This document shows positions 6,556 to 15,495 of a stretch of 41,380 bases of DNA, piece after piece. Under the pieces are notes generated by a model that was not told where the DNA came from, did not search any database, and was given only the letters and a program-made list of their open reading frames with translations. A program made the position numbers and the translations under genes. Each line of letters opens with the position of its first letter. The stretch's first letter is position 1. Origin of the DNA: DASZHA01 sp035938265 (GTDB lineage Bacteria > Chloroflexota > Dormibacteria > DASZGP01); assembly GCA_035938265.1 (NCBI GenBank), contig DASZHA010000005.1, positions 1 to 41,380 on the forward strand, in the 5' to 3' direction.

Positions 6556-7821
6556 ATGACCACGCAAACGCCGCTCCCCACCGAAGCGCTGCACGACGAG
6601 CTCCGCGATGTCATCTACACCCTGGCGGAGATCCACCGGCCGTCGGCCTCACAGGGCGAGCGGGAGGCCGCCTACTGGATCGCGGAGCGCCTCCGCGACG
6701 CCGGCTGGGCGGTGCAGGTCGACGAGGAGGTGGCCCACGGCGGCTACTGGTGGTCGGTCGGGTTGATGAGCGGGATTGGCGTCGCCTCGGGGCTGCTGGC
6801 GCTGCGCAGCCTGAGCCGTCGGCGCCGGCGCAAGGCCGCCGGGAAGAGCGCCGACAGGCTGGGGTTGGGACGGTGGCTGGGTGTGCTCGGCGGCGCCGCC
6901 GCCGCCGTGGGCATCGCCGATGACGTCGCCGCCGGCCCGCACTGGTTCCGTCACGCCTTCCTGCCCTACAAGCCGACGTGGAACGTGGTCGCCGAGGCAG
7001 GTGACCCCGAGGCCCAGCGGACGCTGGTGATCCTTGCCCACCACGACGCCGCCCACTCTGGCCTGATCTTCCACCCTGGCATAGCCGAGGGGCTGGCCAA
7101 GCGCTTTCCGGAGCGCGTCGAACGCACCAACACCAGCCTGCCCTTCTGGTACCCGGTGGTGGGGGCGCCGGCGATCGTGGCCGTCGGCGCGCTGCTGCGG
7201 AGCCGCGTGATCACCCGCCTTGGGGTCGGGCTGGGGCTGGCCGCGACCGCCCTCATCACCGACATCGGACGCCGGCAGGTGGTCCCCGGAGCCAACGACA
7301 ACCTCAGCGCGGTCGCCGTCATCATCGCCCTGGCCGGGGCCTTGCGGGACCGGCCGGTGCAGGGCGTCAGGGTACTGCTGGTGTCGTGCGGCTCGGAGGA
7401 GTCGCTGCAGGAGGGCGTCATGGGGTTCGCCCGCCGGCACTTCCCCGAGCTGAGGCCCGAGCGGACCTCCTTCCTGGTGCTCGACACCGTGGGCTCGCCC
7501 CGGCTGGTGATGGTCGAGGCCGAGGGTACCCTCAAGATGAAGCCCTATTCGGCCGAGCTCAACGACCTTATCGCCGAGTGCGCCGCCGAGCAGGAGATCC
7601 CCCTGATCCGGGGGATGCGGGCGCGGTCGAGCACGGACGGGTGCATCCCCAACCGGTATGGCTATCCGACGTCGCTGGTGGTGTCCCTCAACCAGTACAA
7701 GGCGCTGAGCAACTACCACTGGCCCACCGACACCGCCGACAACGTCGACTACGACACCGTGGCCGAATGCACCCGGCTGAGCGAGGCGGTGATCCGGCGC
7801 CTCGCCGAGGACCTGGTCTAG
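6556..7821 (+). CDS. M28-family metallopeptidase with internal membrane segments
   Basis: This 421-residue protein has the M28 di-zinc ligand set: AHHDAAHSG (His162/163), PGANDN (Asp248), GSEES (Glu281/282), FLVLDTVGS (Asp310) and NYHWPTDT (His388). It therefore probably cleaves amino acids or short peptides from polypeptides. Unusually, hydrophobic stretches at about 66-83, 104-122 and 199-236 are inserted between the catalytic elements. This suggests a membrane-bound enzyme, with a substrate that cannot be told from sequence. No signal peptide is seen. Its stop shares the four bases CTAG (7818-7821) with the stop of the convergent cyclase gene. Confidence 0.85.
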   Translation: MTTQTPLPTEALHDELRDVIYTLAEIHRPSASQGEREAAYWIAERLRDAGWAVQVDEEVAHGGYWWSVGLMSGIGVASGLLALRSLSRRRRRKAAGKSADRLGLGRWLGVLGGAAAAVGIADDVAAGPHWFRHAFLPYKPTWNVVAEAGDPEAQRTLVILAHHDAAHSGLIFHPGIAEGLAKRFPERVERTNTSLPFWYPVVGAPAIVAVGALLRSRVITRLGVGLGLAATALITDIGRRQVVPGANDNLSAVAVIIALAGALRDRPVQGVRVLLVSCGSEESLQEGVMGFARRHFPELRPERTSFLVLDTVGSPRLVMVEAEGTLKMKPYSAELNDLIAECAAEQEIPLIRGMRARSSTDGCIPNRYGYPTSLVVSLNQYKALSNYHWPTDTADNVDYDTVAECTRLSEAVIRRLAEDLV

Positions 7822-10800
7822 AGCCGTTCGGCAGCGGCCGCCTCCACCAGCCGCAGGTGTCGGGGCATGTCGAGCTCCCGGTAGATCGCCGCGGCCTCCG
7901 CGAGGAGGGCGTCCGCGGCGGCGGCGTCGCCCGGCTGGTTGCGGGCCCGCAGCATCCGCGCCCGGAAGCGGCGGATGTCGGCTTGCTCGACCCGGTGGGG
8001 CATGGCCTCGGCCTGGGCCATGGCGGCGGCGAAGTGGCGTTCGGCGACATCCCATTGCTTGGCCGCCGCCCAGGCCACCCCGGCCACGGTCTCGACCAGG
8101 CCGGCGTCGTGGGTGTTGACCACGGCGCCCATCCCCAGGAACTCATCGACGAGGGGCGCCAGCGCCGCCGCATCCTCGTCCTGGTCGAGGAGCGACAGGC
8201 CGATGACGCTGTGCACCAGGGCGATCCAGCGGCCGATGGCGTTGGGTCGACCGGCGTCGGCGATGTCGTGGCGCACCTGGGTGTAGAGCGCCATCGCCGC
8301 CTCCGCCTCGCCCTGGTAGGCGAGCAGGCGGAACAGCGCGCCGCCGGCCAACCCGGCCGTGAAGCTGGGCGTCTCCGTCTCCAGGGCCCTTCGGTAGTGC
8401 GCCTCCGCCTCCACCCAGTCACCGGCCCAGAAGGCGGCGGCGCCCAGGTAGGCGTGCGACGTGTCGGTCCAGGCGAGGCCCGCCTTGGCGCAAATCGCGA
8501 GGTCCCGTTCGGCCCAGCCCCGATAGGCGGCATGGTCCCCGACGGCCGCAGCGCGGAGCATCTCGGCCCGGGTGTAGAGCAGGTCGGCGCCATGGTGGCC
8601 CAGCCGGCCGATGATGTCCTTCAGCTCGATGGCGATCCCGTTGGTCTCGCCGGTGCGTCCCAGGGCCACCTCGGCGAAGTAGGCGAGGGCCAGGTCGGTA
8701 CCGACGTTCCAGAGATTGCCGAGCTTGCGCGATATGGCGGTGGCGGTCAGCCCCATCTCCGAGGCCTGGGTCAGCTGGTTGAAGGCGAAGTAGAAGCCGG
8801 TGCGCATCGTCAGGGCGTCCCCCATCAGCTCCTCGTCGCCGAGGCGTTGGGCCAGCTCCAGGGCCGAGGCCGTCATCTCGTCGCCGATCTCGTGGTTGCC
8901 CGCGAAGCCGAAGGTGCTGCCGGTGACAGCGAGCAGGTGGCCCCGGCTCGAGGTCTCGGCGTCGCCCAGGGCGTTGAGGCCGCGTCCCGCGATCTCCAGG
9001 CACTCGACGTGGCGGCCGGCCCAGACCAGCTGGTAGCAGATGTCCCAGGCGAGGCGGCCCACGGCCTCCTTGTCTCCGAGCGCGATGGCGGCCTCGAGCG
9101 CCTCCCGCCAGGTGTCGAGGGCGTCCTCCCAGTGGCCCACGTCGCGCTGCGCCAGGCCCAGGTTGAAGGCCAGCGAGACCCGCTGGTCGCTGTCGGCGGG
9201 GAGCAGGTCGCGGGCCTGGCGGTAGTAGCCGAGGGCGTCCTCGTAGGCCGTGGCGGCGAGGGCGTCGTCGCCGGCGACGCGCAGGTAGCGCGCCGTTTTG
9301 GCCTCGTTCCCCGGCACCGCCGCCTCGATCAGGTGGGCCGCCAGCTGCGCTGCCGCCACCCGCAGGGGCGTCCCGGCGGGCAGGGCTCGTGAACGGCGCG
9401 TCTCGGCCGCCTCCAGCTCGGACTCGATCGCGTCGGCGATCCGCTGGTGGATGCGCGCCCGGCGGGTTCGGCTGAGGCCCTCGTAGAGGACCGAGCGCAC
9501 CAGGGCATGCGAGAAGCGGAAGATGCCGGGCCGGTCCGCCGCCTCCGTCAGGAGGTGGACCCCGACAGCGGCGTCAAGGACGTCGATGAGCCGGTCCTCG
9601 GTGGTGTCGGCCACCGCCCGCAGCAGCGGCAGGCTGAACTCGGAGCCGATGACCGATGCCAGCTCCAGGGTGGCGGTCGACTCGGCCGGCAGCTGGGACA
9701 GGCGCATCCCGATTGCCGATGTCACCCCCTCGGGGGCGCTGATGTCGGCGGCGGTGCGGATGTCGGTGATCCAGCGGCCGTCGGCGTAGGCGACGCGCCC
9801 CGAATACAGGAGGTGCTCCATGATGCCGCTGACGAAGAGCGGGTTTCCCTCGGTCTGCTGGTGGACGGCGTGGACCACGGCAAGGGCGCGTTCGTCGATC
9901 TCGTGGCCGCTCTCGGCCTCCAGCATGTCGCCGACCTCGTCGACGCTGAGCCCCCCGAGGTAGATGCGCTGGACGTTGGCGTCGCGACGCATGTCGGCCA
10001 TCGCCAGGCTGAGCTGGTGTCGCTTGTCGACCTCGTTGTCGCGGTAGGTGCCGAGGATCATCAGGTTGGCGGTGGGAAGCTCGCGGACGAGGAACTGGAG
10101 GAGCAGCAACGAGCCGCGGTCGACCCAGTGAAGGTCCTCCAGGACGAGAAGCACTGGCCATGCCGTGGTGGCGGCCGCCAGCAGCCTGCGGAAGGCGTCG
10201 AAGACCCGGTAGCGCGCCTCCTCGGGGGTGAGCTCCAGCGGCTTCTCAGTGGCGGGAAGGACGTCCGCGATCTCGGGCACGATGCGGGAGAGGTCGCTGG
10301 CGGTGCTCCGCAGCTGCTCCGCCAGCTCGGCCCGGGGACAGACCTGGAGGTAGCCGCGAGCCGCCTCTACGAACGGCTGGTAGGGCACCAGCGTCTCCTC
10401 GTCGCAGCCGCCGTAGAGCACGGCCGCGCCCTGCTCCTGGAACTCATGGGCGGCGCGCATGACGAGGCTGGTCTTGCCCATCCCCGGCTCGGCGCCGACA
10501 AAGAAGAGCTGCCGGCTGCCCTGGGCTGCCCGGCTCCAGCTCAGCCGGAGGCGGCCGAGGTCGGCGTCGCGGCCGACGAAGTGCTCGAGGGGGTGGTCGC
10601 GCACCTGGGGCGGCAGCGCCAGCTTCTCCTCGGTGGCCGCCTCCCAGGCGACCTCGAAGGCGGCGACCGCCTTCCCCCGGCTGCCGACCGGAAGGTCCCC
10701 CACCGCCCGAAAGGAGATGGCACTGTCGGGCTGGGCCAGGTGGGTGACCACGTCGGAGGCCAGGATCTGTCCCCCTTCCGCCTGGTCGCAGAGGCGCCGC

Positions 10801-11153
10801 GCCGTCACCACCGACCAGCCGAAGTAGTCCTCCTGGGACCGGATCGGCTCGCCCACGTTGATGCCAACCCGCACCTCCATGGGGTGCGGCTGGTCCTGGT
10901 TATGGCGCCGGACGGCGCGCTGGATGGCGACGGCGCAGGCGACCGCGCTGGTGGCGCTGTCGAACACCACCATCAGGCCGTCGCCCAGGTTCTTCGCCTC
11001 GTGGCCCTGGTTGGCCGCCACGGCCTGGCGCAGCAGGCGGTAATGGGCGCGGCGTAGTTCCTCCGCCGGCTCGTCGCCGATCTGGTTCATGAGCGCCGTT
11101 GAGCCCACCAGGTCGGTAAAGAGCAGGCTGACCGTCCCGCCACTGGGTGTCAT
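7818..11153 (-). CDS. Cyclase-homology / AAA ATPase / TPR signalling protein
   Basis: This 1111-residue protein has three parts. Residues about 5-165 are a class III nucleotide cyclase homology domain with metal-binding Asp14 (FTDLVGST) and Asp58 (KNLGDGLMVVF). Residues about 185-470 are an ATPase with FVGRDADL, Walker A GAEPGMGKTS (220-229) and Walker B VLLVLEDLHW (334-343). The remainder is TPR-like helical repeats. The layout is that of large cyclase/MalT-like regulators, in which the ATPase-TPR part senses a ligand or partner. The position normally held by the transition-state Asn is Val in YFGWSVVTARRLC, so cAMP or cGMP synthesis is doubtful. No output DNA-binding domain is present. ATG 11151-11153 starts the protein 49 bp after the S11 gene. 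Confidence 0.88.
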   Translation of the reverse strand: MTPSGGTVSLLFTDLVGSTALMNQIGDEPAEELRRAHYRLLRQAVAANQGHEAKNLGDGLMVVFDSATSAVACAVAIQRAVRRHNQDQPHPMEVRVGINVGEPIRSQEDYFGWSVVTARRLCDQAEGGQILASDVVTHLAQPDSAISFRAVGDLPVGSRGKAVAAFEVAWEAATEEKLALPPQVRDHPLEHFVGRDADLGRLRLSWSRAAQGSRQLFFVGAEPGMGKTSLVMRAAHEFQEQGAAVLYGGCDEETLVPYQPFVEAARGYLQVCPRAELAEQLRSTASDLSRIVPEIADVLPATEKPLELTPEEARYRVFDAFRRLLAAATTAWPVLLVLEDLHWVDRGSLLLLQFLVRELPTANLMILGTYRDNEVDKRHQLSLAMADMRRDANVQRIYLGGLSVDEVGDMLEAESGHEIDERALAVVHAVHQQTEGNPLFVSGIMEHLLYSGRVAYADGRWITDIRTAADISAPEGVTSAIGMRLSQLPAESTATLELASVIGSEFSLPLLRAVADTTEDRLIDVLDAAVGVHLLTEAADRPGIFRFSHALVRSVLYEGLSRTRRARIHQRIADAIESELEAAETRRSRALPAGTPLRVAAAQLAAHLIEAAVPGNEAKTARYLRVAGDDALAATAYEDALGYYRQARDLLPADSDQRVSLAFNLGLAQRDVGHWEDALDTWREALEAAIALGDKEAVGRLAWDICYQLVWAGRHVECLEIAGRGLNALGDAETSSRGHLLAVTGSTFGFAGNHEIGDEMTASALELAQRLGDEELMGDALTMRTGFYFAFNQLTQASEMGLTATAISRKLGNLWNVGTDLALAYFAEVALGRTGETNGIAIELKDIIGRLGHHGADLLYTRAEMLRAAAVGDHAAYRGWAERDLAICAKAGLAWTDTSHAYLGAAAFWAGDWVEAEAHYRRALETETPSFTAGLAGGALFRLLAYQGEAEAAMALYTQVRHDIADAGRPNAIGRWIALVHSVIGLSLLDQDEDAAALAPLVDEFLGMGAVVNTHDAGLVETVAGVAWAAAKQWDVAERHFAAAMAQAEAMPHRVEQADIRRFRARMLRARNQPGDAAAADALLAEAAAIYRELDMPRHLRLVEAAAAERL

Positions 11154-11168
11154 GCCTGCAGTCCCTTC

Positions 11169-11199
11169 TCGCTAAGCGTCCCTGTCCTTCGCTAAACGT
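11169..11199. promoter_or_regulatory. Direct repeat TCGCTAAnCGT upstream of the cyclase gene
   Basis: TCGCTAAGCGT (11169-11179) and TCGCTAAACGT (11189-11199) differ at one base and are spaced exactly 20 bp, about two helical turns. They lie 16-46 bp upstream of the cyclase start, in the gap after the S11 gene. This spacing is typical of a dimeric activator or response-regulator site. Confidence 0.4.
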
Positions 11200-11202
11200 A
11201 GT

Positions 11203-12441
11203 CTAAGAGATTCGGGTCAGCCTCCACCTCCGCCCCGGTTCTGGGATCGGCCCCGACGTCTTCAGGTCGAGCTTGACCTGCTGGTCACCAAGGCTGACGG
11301 TCATCGTGCCCGCCGGGGTCTCGGCCTGGGCCGGGGCGGCCAGGGCCGGCATCTCCACGGTGGTCTTCACCGTGAGTCCCGGCCAGCTGAACATCTGGAC
11401 ATCCTTGGGCGCCAGCACCGACGCCTTGGCGCCCCAGGGCGCCTGGTAGACGCCGACCTCGCTCGCCGCGGTGACCACCCGCTCGCTCTTGACACCACTC
11501 TTGACGGCGCGGATCAGCGCCTTGCTGGCGTTGAAGGCGTTCTCCAACGAGTCCTGGCCGGTCACGGCGCCGAGGACGATGATGCTCTGGCTGCCCACCT
11601 GGGCGGTGGCGGCGAAGGCGAAGCCGGCGATGCCGATGTCGGGCAGAGAGCCGGTCTTGACGCCCACGATGCCGTCCTGGCCCAGGACCGCGTCGACGTT
11701 GAACACCCGGCCCGCCACGGGAAGGGTTACTTCTGGTTGTTTCACGATCTCGGCGAAGACCGGCAGGGTCATGGCCTGCTGCGAGAGAAATACGAGGTCG
11801 CCGGGCGTGCTCTGGCTCTGTTGCGAAACGCCGCTGGTGTCGACGAACTTGGTGTGGGTCATCTGCAGCTTGGTGGCGCTGGCGTTCATCTTGGTGATGA
11901 AGGCGTCGACCGAGCCGGCGTCAAAGCGGGCGACGACGTCGGCCAGGTTGTTGCCCGAGGGCAGCAACAGCCCCTGCAGCAGCTGGTACTCGGAAAGCTG
12001 CTCGCCTGCCGTCACCGCCACCACCGACTCCTGGGCCGTCTGTCGCTTCTTGAAGTCGGCGACGTCGGCCGCGGTGATGGTCACCGCCGGGCCCTGCTCG
12101 CCGGCGGCCAGGGGATGATCGCTGAGGACGACGTAGGCGGTCATCACCTTGGTGATGCTGGCGACTGGACCGGGGGTGTCGCCGCCGAAGGTGCCCAGCG
12201 TGCCGACGCCCTGGATGGCGACGGCGGCCTGGCCCTTGGCCGGCCAGGGGAGCGCCGGCGGGTCGCCGGCGACGCGCCGCTCGGAGGTCGCGGTGGGGGT
12301 GGCGGCCACCGCTGGGAGGGGGCGGAAGAGCTCGAACAGCACCGTCCCCACCAGCAGCAGCAGCAGGACCACGATCCCGACCACCGCGCCCCAGCGGCGA
12401 CGGCGGCGCGGCGGCTTGTTCAGGAGGGGGTCGGGTTGCAC
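11203..12441 (-). CDS. D-alanyl-D-alanine carboxypeptidase-type serine hydrolase (peptidase S11)
   Basis: The three penicillin-binding signatures are present in order: SITK (95-98) with the nucleophilic Ser, SGN (162-164) and KTG (262-264). A basic N-terminus (PPRRRRRW) followed by a hydrophobic segment at about residues 18-36 gives an uncleaved signal anchor, with the catalytic domain outside the membrane. Expected role: removal of the terminal D-Ala from peptidoglycan stem peptides. Length, 412 aa, is normal; the C-terminal part (about 310-400) is beta-rich, like the S11 accessory domain. The start is GTG at 12439-12441 without a clear RBS. The cyclase gene follows 49 bp downstream on the same strand and may be co-transcribed. 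Confidence 0.9.
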   Translation of the reverse strand: MQPDPLLNKPPRRRRRWGAVVGIVVLLLLLVGTVLFELFRPLPAVAATPTATSERRVAGDPPALPWPAKGQAAVAIQGVGTLGTFGGDTPGPVASITKVMTAYVVLSDHPLAAGEQGPAVTITAADVADFKKRQTAQESVVAVTAGEQLSEYQLLQGLLLPSGNNLADVVARFDAGSVDAFITKMNASATKLQMTHTKFVDTSGVSQQSQSTPGDLVFLSQQAMTLPVFAEIVKQPEVTLPVAGRVFNVDAVLGQDGIVGVKTGSLPDIGIAGFAFAATAQVGSQSIIVLGAVTGQDSLENAFNASKALIRAVKSGVKSERVVTAASEVGVYQAPWGAKASVLAPKDVQMFSWPGLTVKTTVEMPALAAPAQAETPAGTMTVSLGDQQVKLDLKTSGPIPEPGRRWRLTRIS

Positions 12442-12524
12442 AGCGTTACAGGCTACCTGACGGCGCCGTGCCCACTGGCCGCGGTAACTGGCCCCGTCCG
12501 CCGGGCTTCTGAGGGGTCACTGGA

Positions 12525-12539
12525 GCCGCCCCAGGCGGC
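12525..12539 (-). terminator. Hairpin after the alpha/beta hydrolase stop
   Basis: GCCGCC-cca-GGCGGC is a perfect 6-bp stem five bases beyond the stop codon of the hydrolase gene. No T-tract follows, so termination is possible but not clear. Confidence 0.35.
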
Positions 12540-12544
12540 GCGGA

Positions 12545-13483
12545 TCAGGCCGCGGGGGCCTTGCCGGTCTTGGCGATGTCGCGGACGTCGACCCTGGCCG
12601 CCTTGGTCGTCTGCATCCAGTCCAGCAGGACCTCGTTGAATTTATCGGCCTGCTCCAGCTGGGGCATGTGGCCGCAGTCCTGGAAGACCTCGACGCGCGC
12701 TCGGGGCAGGACCCGGGCGGCGCGGCGGGCGTGGGAGACGGGGAAAACCCTGTCGTTGGCACCCCACACGATCAGCACCGGGTATTGCTCGGCGAGGTGG
12801 AGGCGGTCCAGCGCCGAGATCGCCTGGCCGAGCACGTTGGATGAGGAGCGGAGCATGCCCAGGAAGGCGGCCTGCGCCCGCGGGTCCTCCATGTCCAGCA
12901 GCATCTCCTCCGTGTCGCGGGTGAAGCCGCCAGCACGGGAGAAGAGAGGATCGGCGCCGGCCAGGAAGGCGATCTCGGTGGCGAGGTTGCGCGCCAGCCG
13001 CGCCTTGGGATGGAAGAGGTAGCGCATTACGTACTTGGGCGCCACCGGGATGTTGGCCGCCTTGAAGATGCCGGAGATCTCCTTGCCGAGGCCGCCGCTG
13101 GAGACCACCCCGAGGCGGCTGACCCGCTCCGGGTACATGTAGCTGAAGGTCATGGCGACGCCGCCGCCGAGGCTGTGGCCGACGATGGTGGCGCGGTCGA
13201 TCTCGAGGACATCCATGAAGTAGCGCACCGCAGCCGCCTGGTTGCCCAGGGAGTAGTCGGTGTCGGGTTTGTCCGACTTGCCGCAACCGGGCAGGTCCGG
13301 TGCGATAACGTCGTAGTGCCGGGCCAGGGGCAGCATCGTGTGGTCCCAGGCGCGCGCCGAATGGCCGATGCCGTGGAGAAGGATGAGGGGCTCGCCCTTG
13401 CCGGCCCGGAGGTAGTTGATCCGAACGCCGCTGGGCAGCCGCAGGTTGCTCTCGGCGACGCCGTGGGGGACCTGCGCTGCCAT
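12545..13483 (-). CDS. Alpha/beta-fold hydrolase
   Basis: The 312-residue protein has a complete alpha/beta hydrolase triad: Ser104 in VGHSLGGG, Asp244 in WGANDRVFP and His272 in DCGHMPQLEQ. The oxyanion motif LHGIGHSARAW is at about 36-46. It resembles MhpC/BphD-type C-C hydrolases and epoxide-hydrolase-like esterases; the substrate cannot be told. There is no signal peptide, so it acts in the cytoplasm. Its ATG shares a base with the stop of the preceding polytopic membrane protein gene (TGATG), which indicates translational coupling. The hydrolase may therefore act on something handled by that membrane protein. A similar second membrane protein at 20288 has no such partner. Confidence 0.85.
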   Translation of the reverse strand: MAAQVPHGVAESNLRLPSGVRINYLRAGKGEPLILLHGIGHSARAWDHTMLPLARHYDVIAPDLPGCGKSDKPDTDYSLGNQAAAVRYFMDVLEIDRATIVGHSLGGGVAMTFSYMYPERVSRLGVVSSGGLGKEISGIFKAANIPVAPKYVMRYLFHPKARLARNLATEIAFLAGADPLFSRAGGFTRDTEEMLLDMEDPRAQAAFLGMLRSSSNVLGQAISALDRLHLAEQYPVLIVWGANDRVFPVSHARRAARVLPRARVEVFQDCGHMPQLEQADKFNEVLLDWMQTTKAARVDVRDIAKTGKAPAA

Positions 13484-15369
13484 CAGGCCGATTCCTGGGC
13501 CGGCTTAAGGGCCGGCTTGGGCTTGCGCGCCTCATCCGGAGGCTCGGGCCAGGGCCCGCCACCATAGGGCATGTCCATTCGCCGGTTGACCCGGGTGTAG
13601 GCGAAGCCGAGAAGGATGATCACCGACCCGAACATCAGGAAGAAGAAGCTGTAGCCGATCACCTTCACGGTCTGCGACGCCGCCTGGTTCTCCGCCAGCA
13701 GGATGACCTGTGACGGCTGCATCGCGACCGTCTTGCCATCGACATCGGTGACCTTGGTCCCGGTCTGCCCGAATGCCGTGTCGGCCGGCATCGAGATCGG
13801 AGTCGCCATCATGACGTCGCGTTTGGCCATGAAGACGATGGTCTTCCAGGTGCCCCCGGTGGGCACCGGGGCGGCGCTGTGATAGTGGCCGGTGCCGTCG
13901 GACACCAGCTCGGTGCTGTGAGTGGTGCCGCCCTGCCAGGAGATCAGGTTGAACCAGTCGGAGCCCACCGGGGCGTCGGCCGGGCTTACCTCGAGGCTGA
14001 CGTTGTAGTCCTGGAGGACCGCGGGCAGGCCGTCCCGGTCGATGGCCGCCGTCGGGTCGCCCGCCGGGGTGGCGTGGATCGTCGCGGTCATTGGGATCGT
14101 GTGACGCTGGTAGGGGACATAGAGGAGCCCGGCCATCAGCAGGCCGATGACCAGCAGCCACTGCCAGCTGAGTGGGGACTTGCGGTAGGTCAGCACACTG
14201 CCCATGGCCAGGCCGACCAGGGCGGCCAACAGCGCCATCGCCAGCGCGGCCCAGATGCCAGGGAACAGGGAGGTGTGCCAGGGGTGATAGCTCCAAACCT
14301 TGCTGAACCCGTATTCCGTGGCCAGTCCCACGGTGCCGATGCCGGCCCCGCAGAGCAGCGCCTTGCCGATAGGGCTGAGTCGCAGCCGTTCGCCGAGGAA
14401 CCAGGCGACCTCGATGGAAAGCGCGATGCCCAGGTAGAGGGGCATGTGGGGCAGGACTTGGCCCAGCACAGGCCCGACGAGGATGGCGAAGATGCCGCGG
14501 ATGACAAGGAAGTTCACGGCCACGATGAGGGCGCCGAATCGACCCAGGGCGACACGTGCGGCCACCAGGGCGATGCCGGTCGCCAGGGCGATGATGATCG
14601 GCTGGTAGAGGGCCGGCCACTGGGGCACGCCCACGTCGAATTCCAGCTGGAAGGCGCTCAGCGCAACCAGCATCGAGCCGTTGAGAGACCGCTTCAGGAA
14701 CTTGCCGAAACGCGTCTGCATCGCGTCGGGGCCGGCCTCGGCGAGCATCAGGCGGCTGGCGATCGGGGTCATGGTGGCGCCACCGATCATGATCAGGTGG
14801 GTTGGCGACCACATCGTGACGTCGATGCCGTAGGTCCGGTGCCAGAGGTCGTCCAGGGGGAAGCCGATGGTGGCGCCGATGCTGATGATGCCCATCGGCA
14901 GGGCGGCGTAGGGAACCCGGATGCCAAAGATCGTGAACCCGGTCTCGGCCTTCTCGATGTTGGCGAAGATGATCGACACCAGCGCCGCCGCGCCGAAGCC
15001 CATCAACCCGACCAGGATCATCAGGTGAGGTGGGGTGAAGAGGTCCTTGTCGCGGCCCAGGTCCGCGTGCCAGGCGACGTCCCAGTAGAAACCGATGCCG
15101 GCCACCAGGATCGACCACAGGGCCAGACCGATTCCGCCGATGGACCACGCCGGGATGCCGGTGACGCGCCGCAGCGACGCGGCCGAGCGGTAGAACGGGG
15201 TCACCACGAGGTTGTGCCGGCCCTCATCCTCGCCGGTCACCACCAGGTAGATGATGGCGCCGAGCAGACCCAGCACGGGCGCCACCAGAAGCGACCATTC
15301 CCAGGTCTCAAAGGCGCCCGCGGGCTTGCCCGCGGCCGCCGCCACCGCGCTGCTGATCAGTGCCGTCAT
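13483..15369 (-). CDS. Polytopic membrane protein with conserved His/Trp motifs and an extracytoplasmic beta domain (paralogue 1)
   Basis: This 628-residue protein starts at ATG 15367-15369, preceded by a strong GGAGGAG. It has about a dozen hydrophobic segments, then an external domain of roughly 130 residues (about 450-580), one last membrane helix and a charged tail. It shares long motifs with the gene at 20288: FYWDVAWHADLGRD, LFTPPHLMIL, FPLDDLWHRTYGIDVTMWSP, THLIMIGGA, FQLEFDVGVPQW, HPWHTSLFPGIW. In the external part it shares SDWFNLISWQG and PVPTGGTWKT. The recurring His near membrane edges suggests metal or haem binding. The GxYxxxxPVPTGGxWKT stretch recalls YtkA/FixH-like copper-associated beta domains. 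Both ideas are inference. I recognise no named family. The hydrolase gene follows with a 1-bp overlap. Confidence 0.8.
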   Translation of the reverse strand: MTALISSAVAAAAGKPAGAFETWEWSLLVAPVLGLLGAIIYLVVTGEDEGRHNLVVTPFYRSAASLRRVTGIPAWSIGGIGLALWSILVAGIGFYWDVAWHADLGRDKDLFTPPHLMILVGLMGFGAAALVSIIFANIEKAETGFTIFGIRVPYAALPMGIISIGATIGFPLDDLWHRTYGIDVTMWSPTHLIMIGGATMTPIASRLMLAEAGPDAMQTRFGKFLKRSLNGSMLVALSAFQLEFDVGVPQWPALYQPIIIALATGIALVAARVALGRFGALIVAVNFLVIRGIFAILVGPVLGQVLPHMPLYLGIALSIEVAWFLGERLRLSPIGKALLCGAGIGTVGLATEYGFSKVWSYHPWHTSLFPGIWAALAMALLAALVGLAMGSVLTYRKSPLSWQWLLVIGLLMAGLLYVPYQRHTIPMTATIHATPAGDPTAAIDRDGLPAVLQDYNVSLEVSPADAPVGSDWFNLISWQGGTTHSTELVSDGTGHYHSAAPVPTGGTWKTIVFMAKRDVMMATPISMPADTAFGQTGTKVTDVDGKTVAMQPSQVILLAENQAASQTVKVIGYSFFFLMFGSVIILLGFAYTRVNRRMDMPYGGGPWPEPPDEARKPKPALKPAQESA

Positions 15370-15380
15370 GGTTCTCCTCC

Positions 15381-15400
15381 CACTACCGTCCACTACCGTA
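15381..15400. repeat. Direct repeat CACTACCGTM in the leader of paralogue 1
   Basis: CACTACCGTC (15381-15390) is followed directly by CACTACCGTA (15391-15400), just upstream of the RBS of the membrane protein gene. Function unknown. Confidence 0.4.
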
Positions 15401-15435
15401 GCGGTCTATCCATATCCGCGTTCTCGACGGGAATC

Positions 15436-15464
15436 AATGTAACATCATTCCATGTCAAGATCAA
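15436..15464 (-). promoter_or_regulatory. Promoter and operator-like element of paralogue 1
   Basis: On the minus strand TTGATC (15459-15464) and TACATT (15436-15441) are 17 bp apart and form a fair sigma-70 promoter. The spacer and -10 carry ATGTAACATCATTCCATGT (15437-15455), which includes the palindrome ATGTAACAT. The segment is AT-rich against its surroundings. A close relative stands before the paralogous gene at 22001-22019, so a common repressor is likely. A TTGACA at 15453-15458 overlaps but lacks a matching -10. Confidence 0.5.
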
Positions 15465-15495
15465 CTGAGCGCAGGCGGCGGTCCCGCCGGTGAGG

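Noticed and set aside
7818..7821. Shared CTAG of two convergent stop codons
   Set aside because: Real, but probably a chance result of tight packing, without further meaning.
7386..11057. Long plus-strand open frames opposite the cyclase gene
   Set aside because: They are Gly/Arg/Val-rich complements of a well-recognised minus-strand gene; such shadows are expected at this GC content.
13879..15468. Plus-strand open frame of about 529 codons opposite membrane protein paralogue 1
   Set aside because: It encodes hydrophilic low-complexity sequence, while the minus strand encodes a paralogue of another gene in the window.
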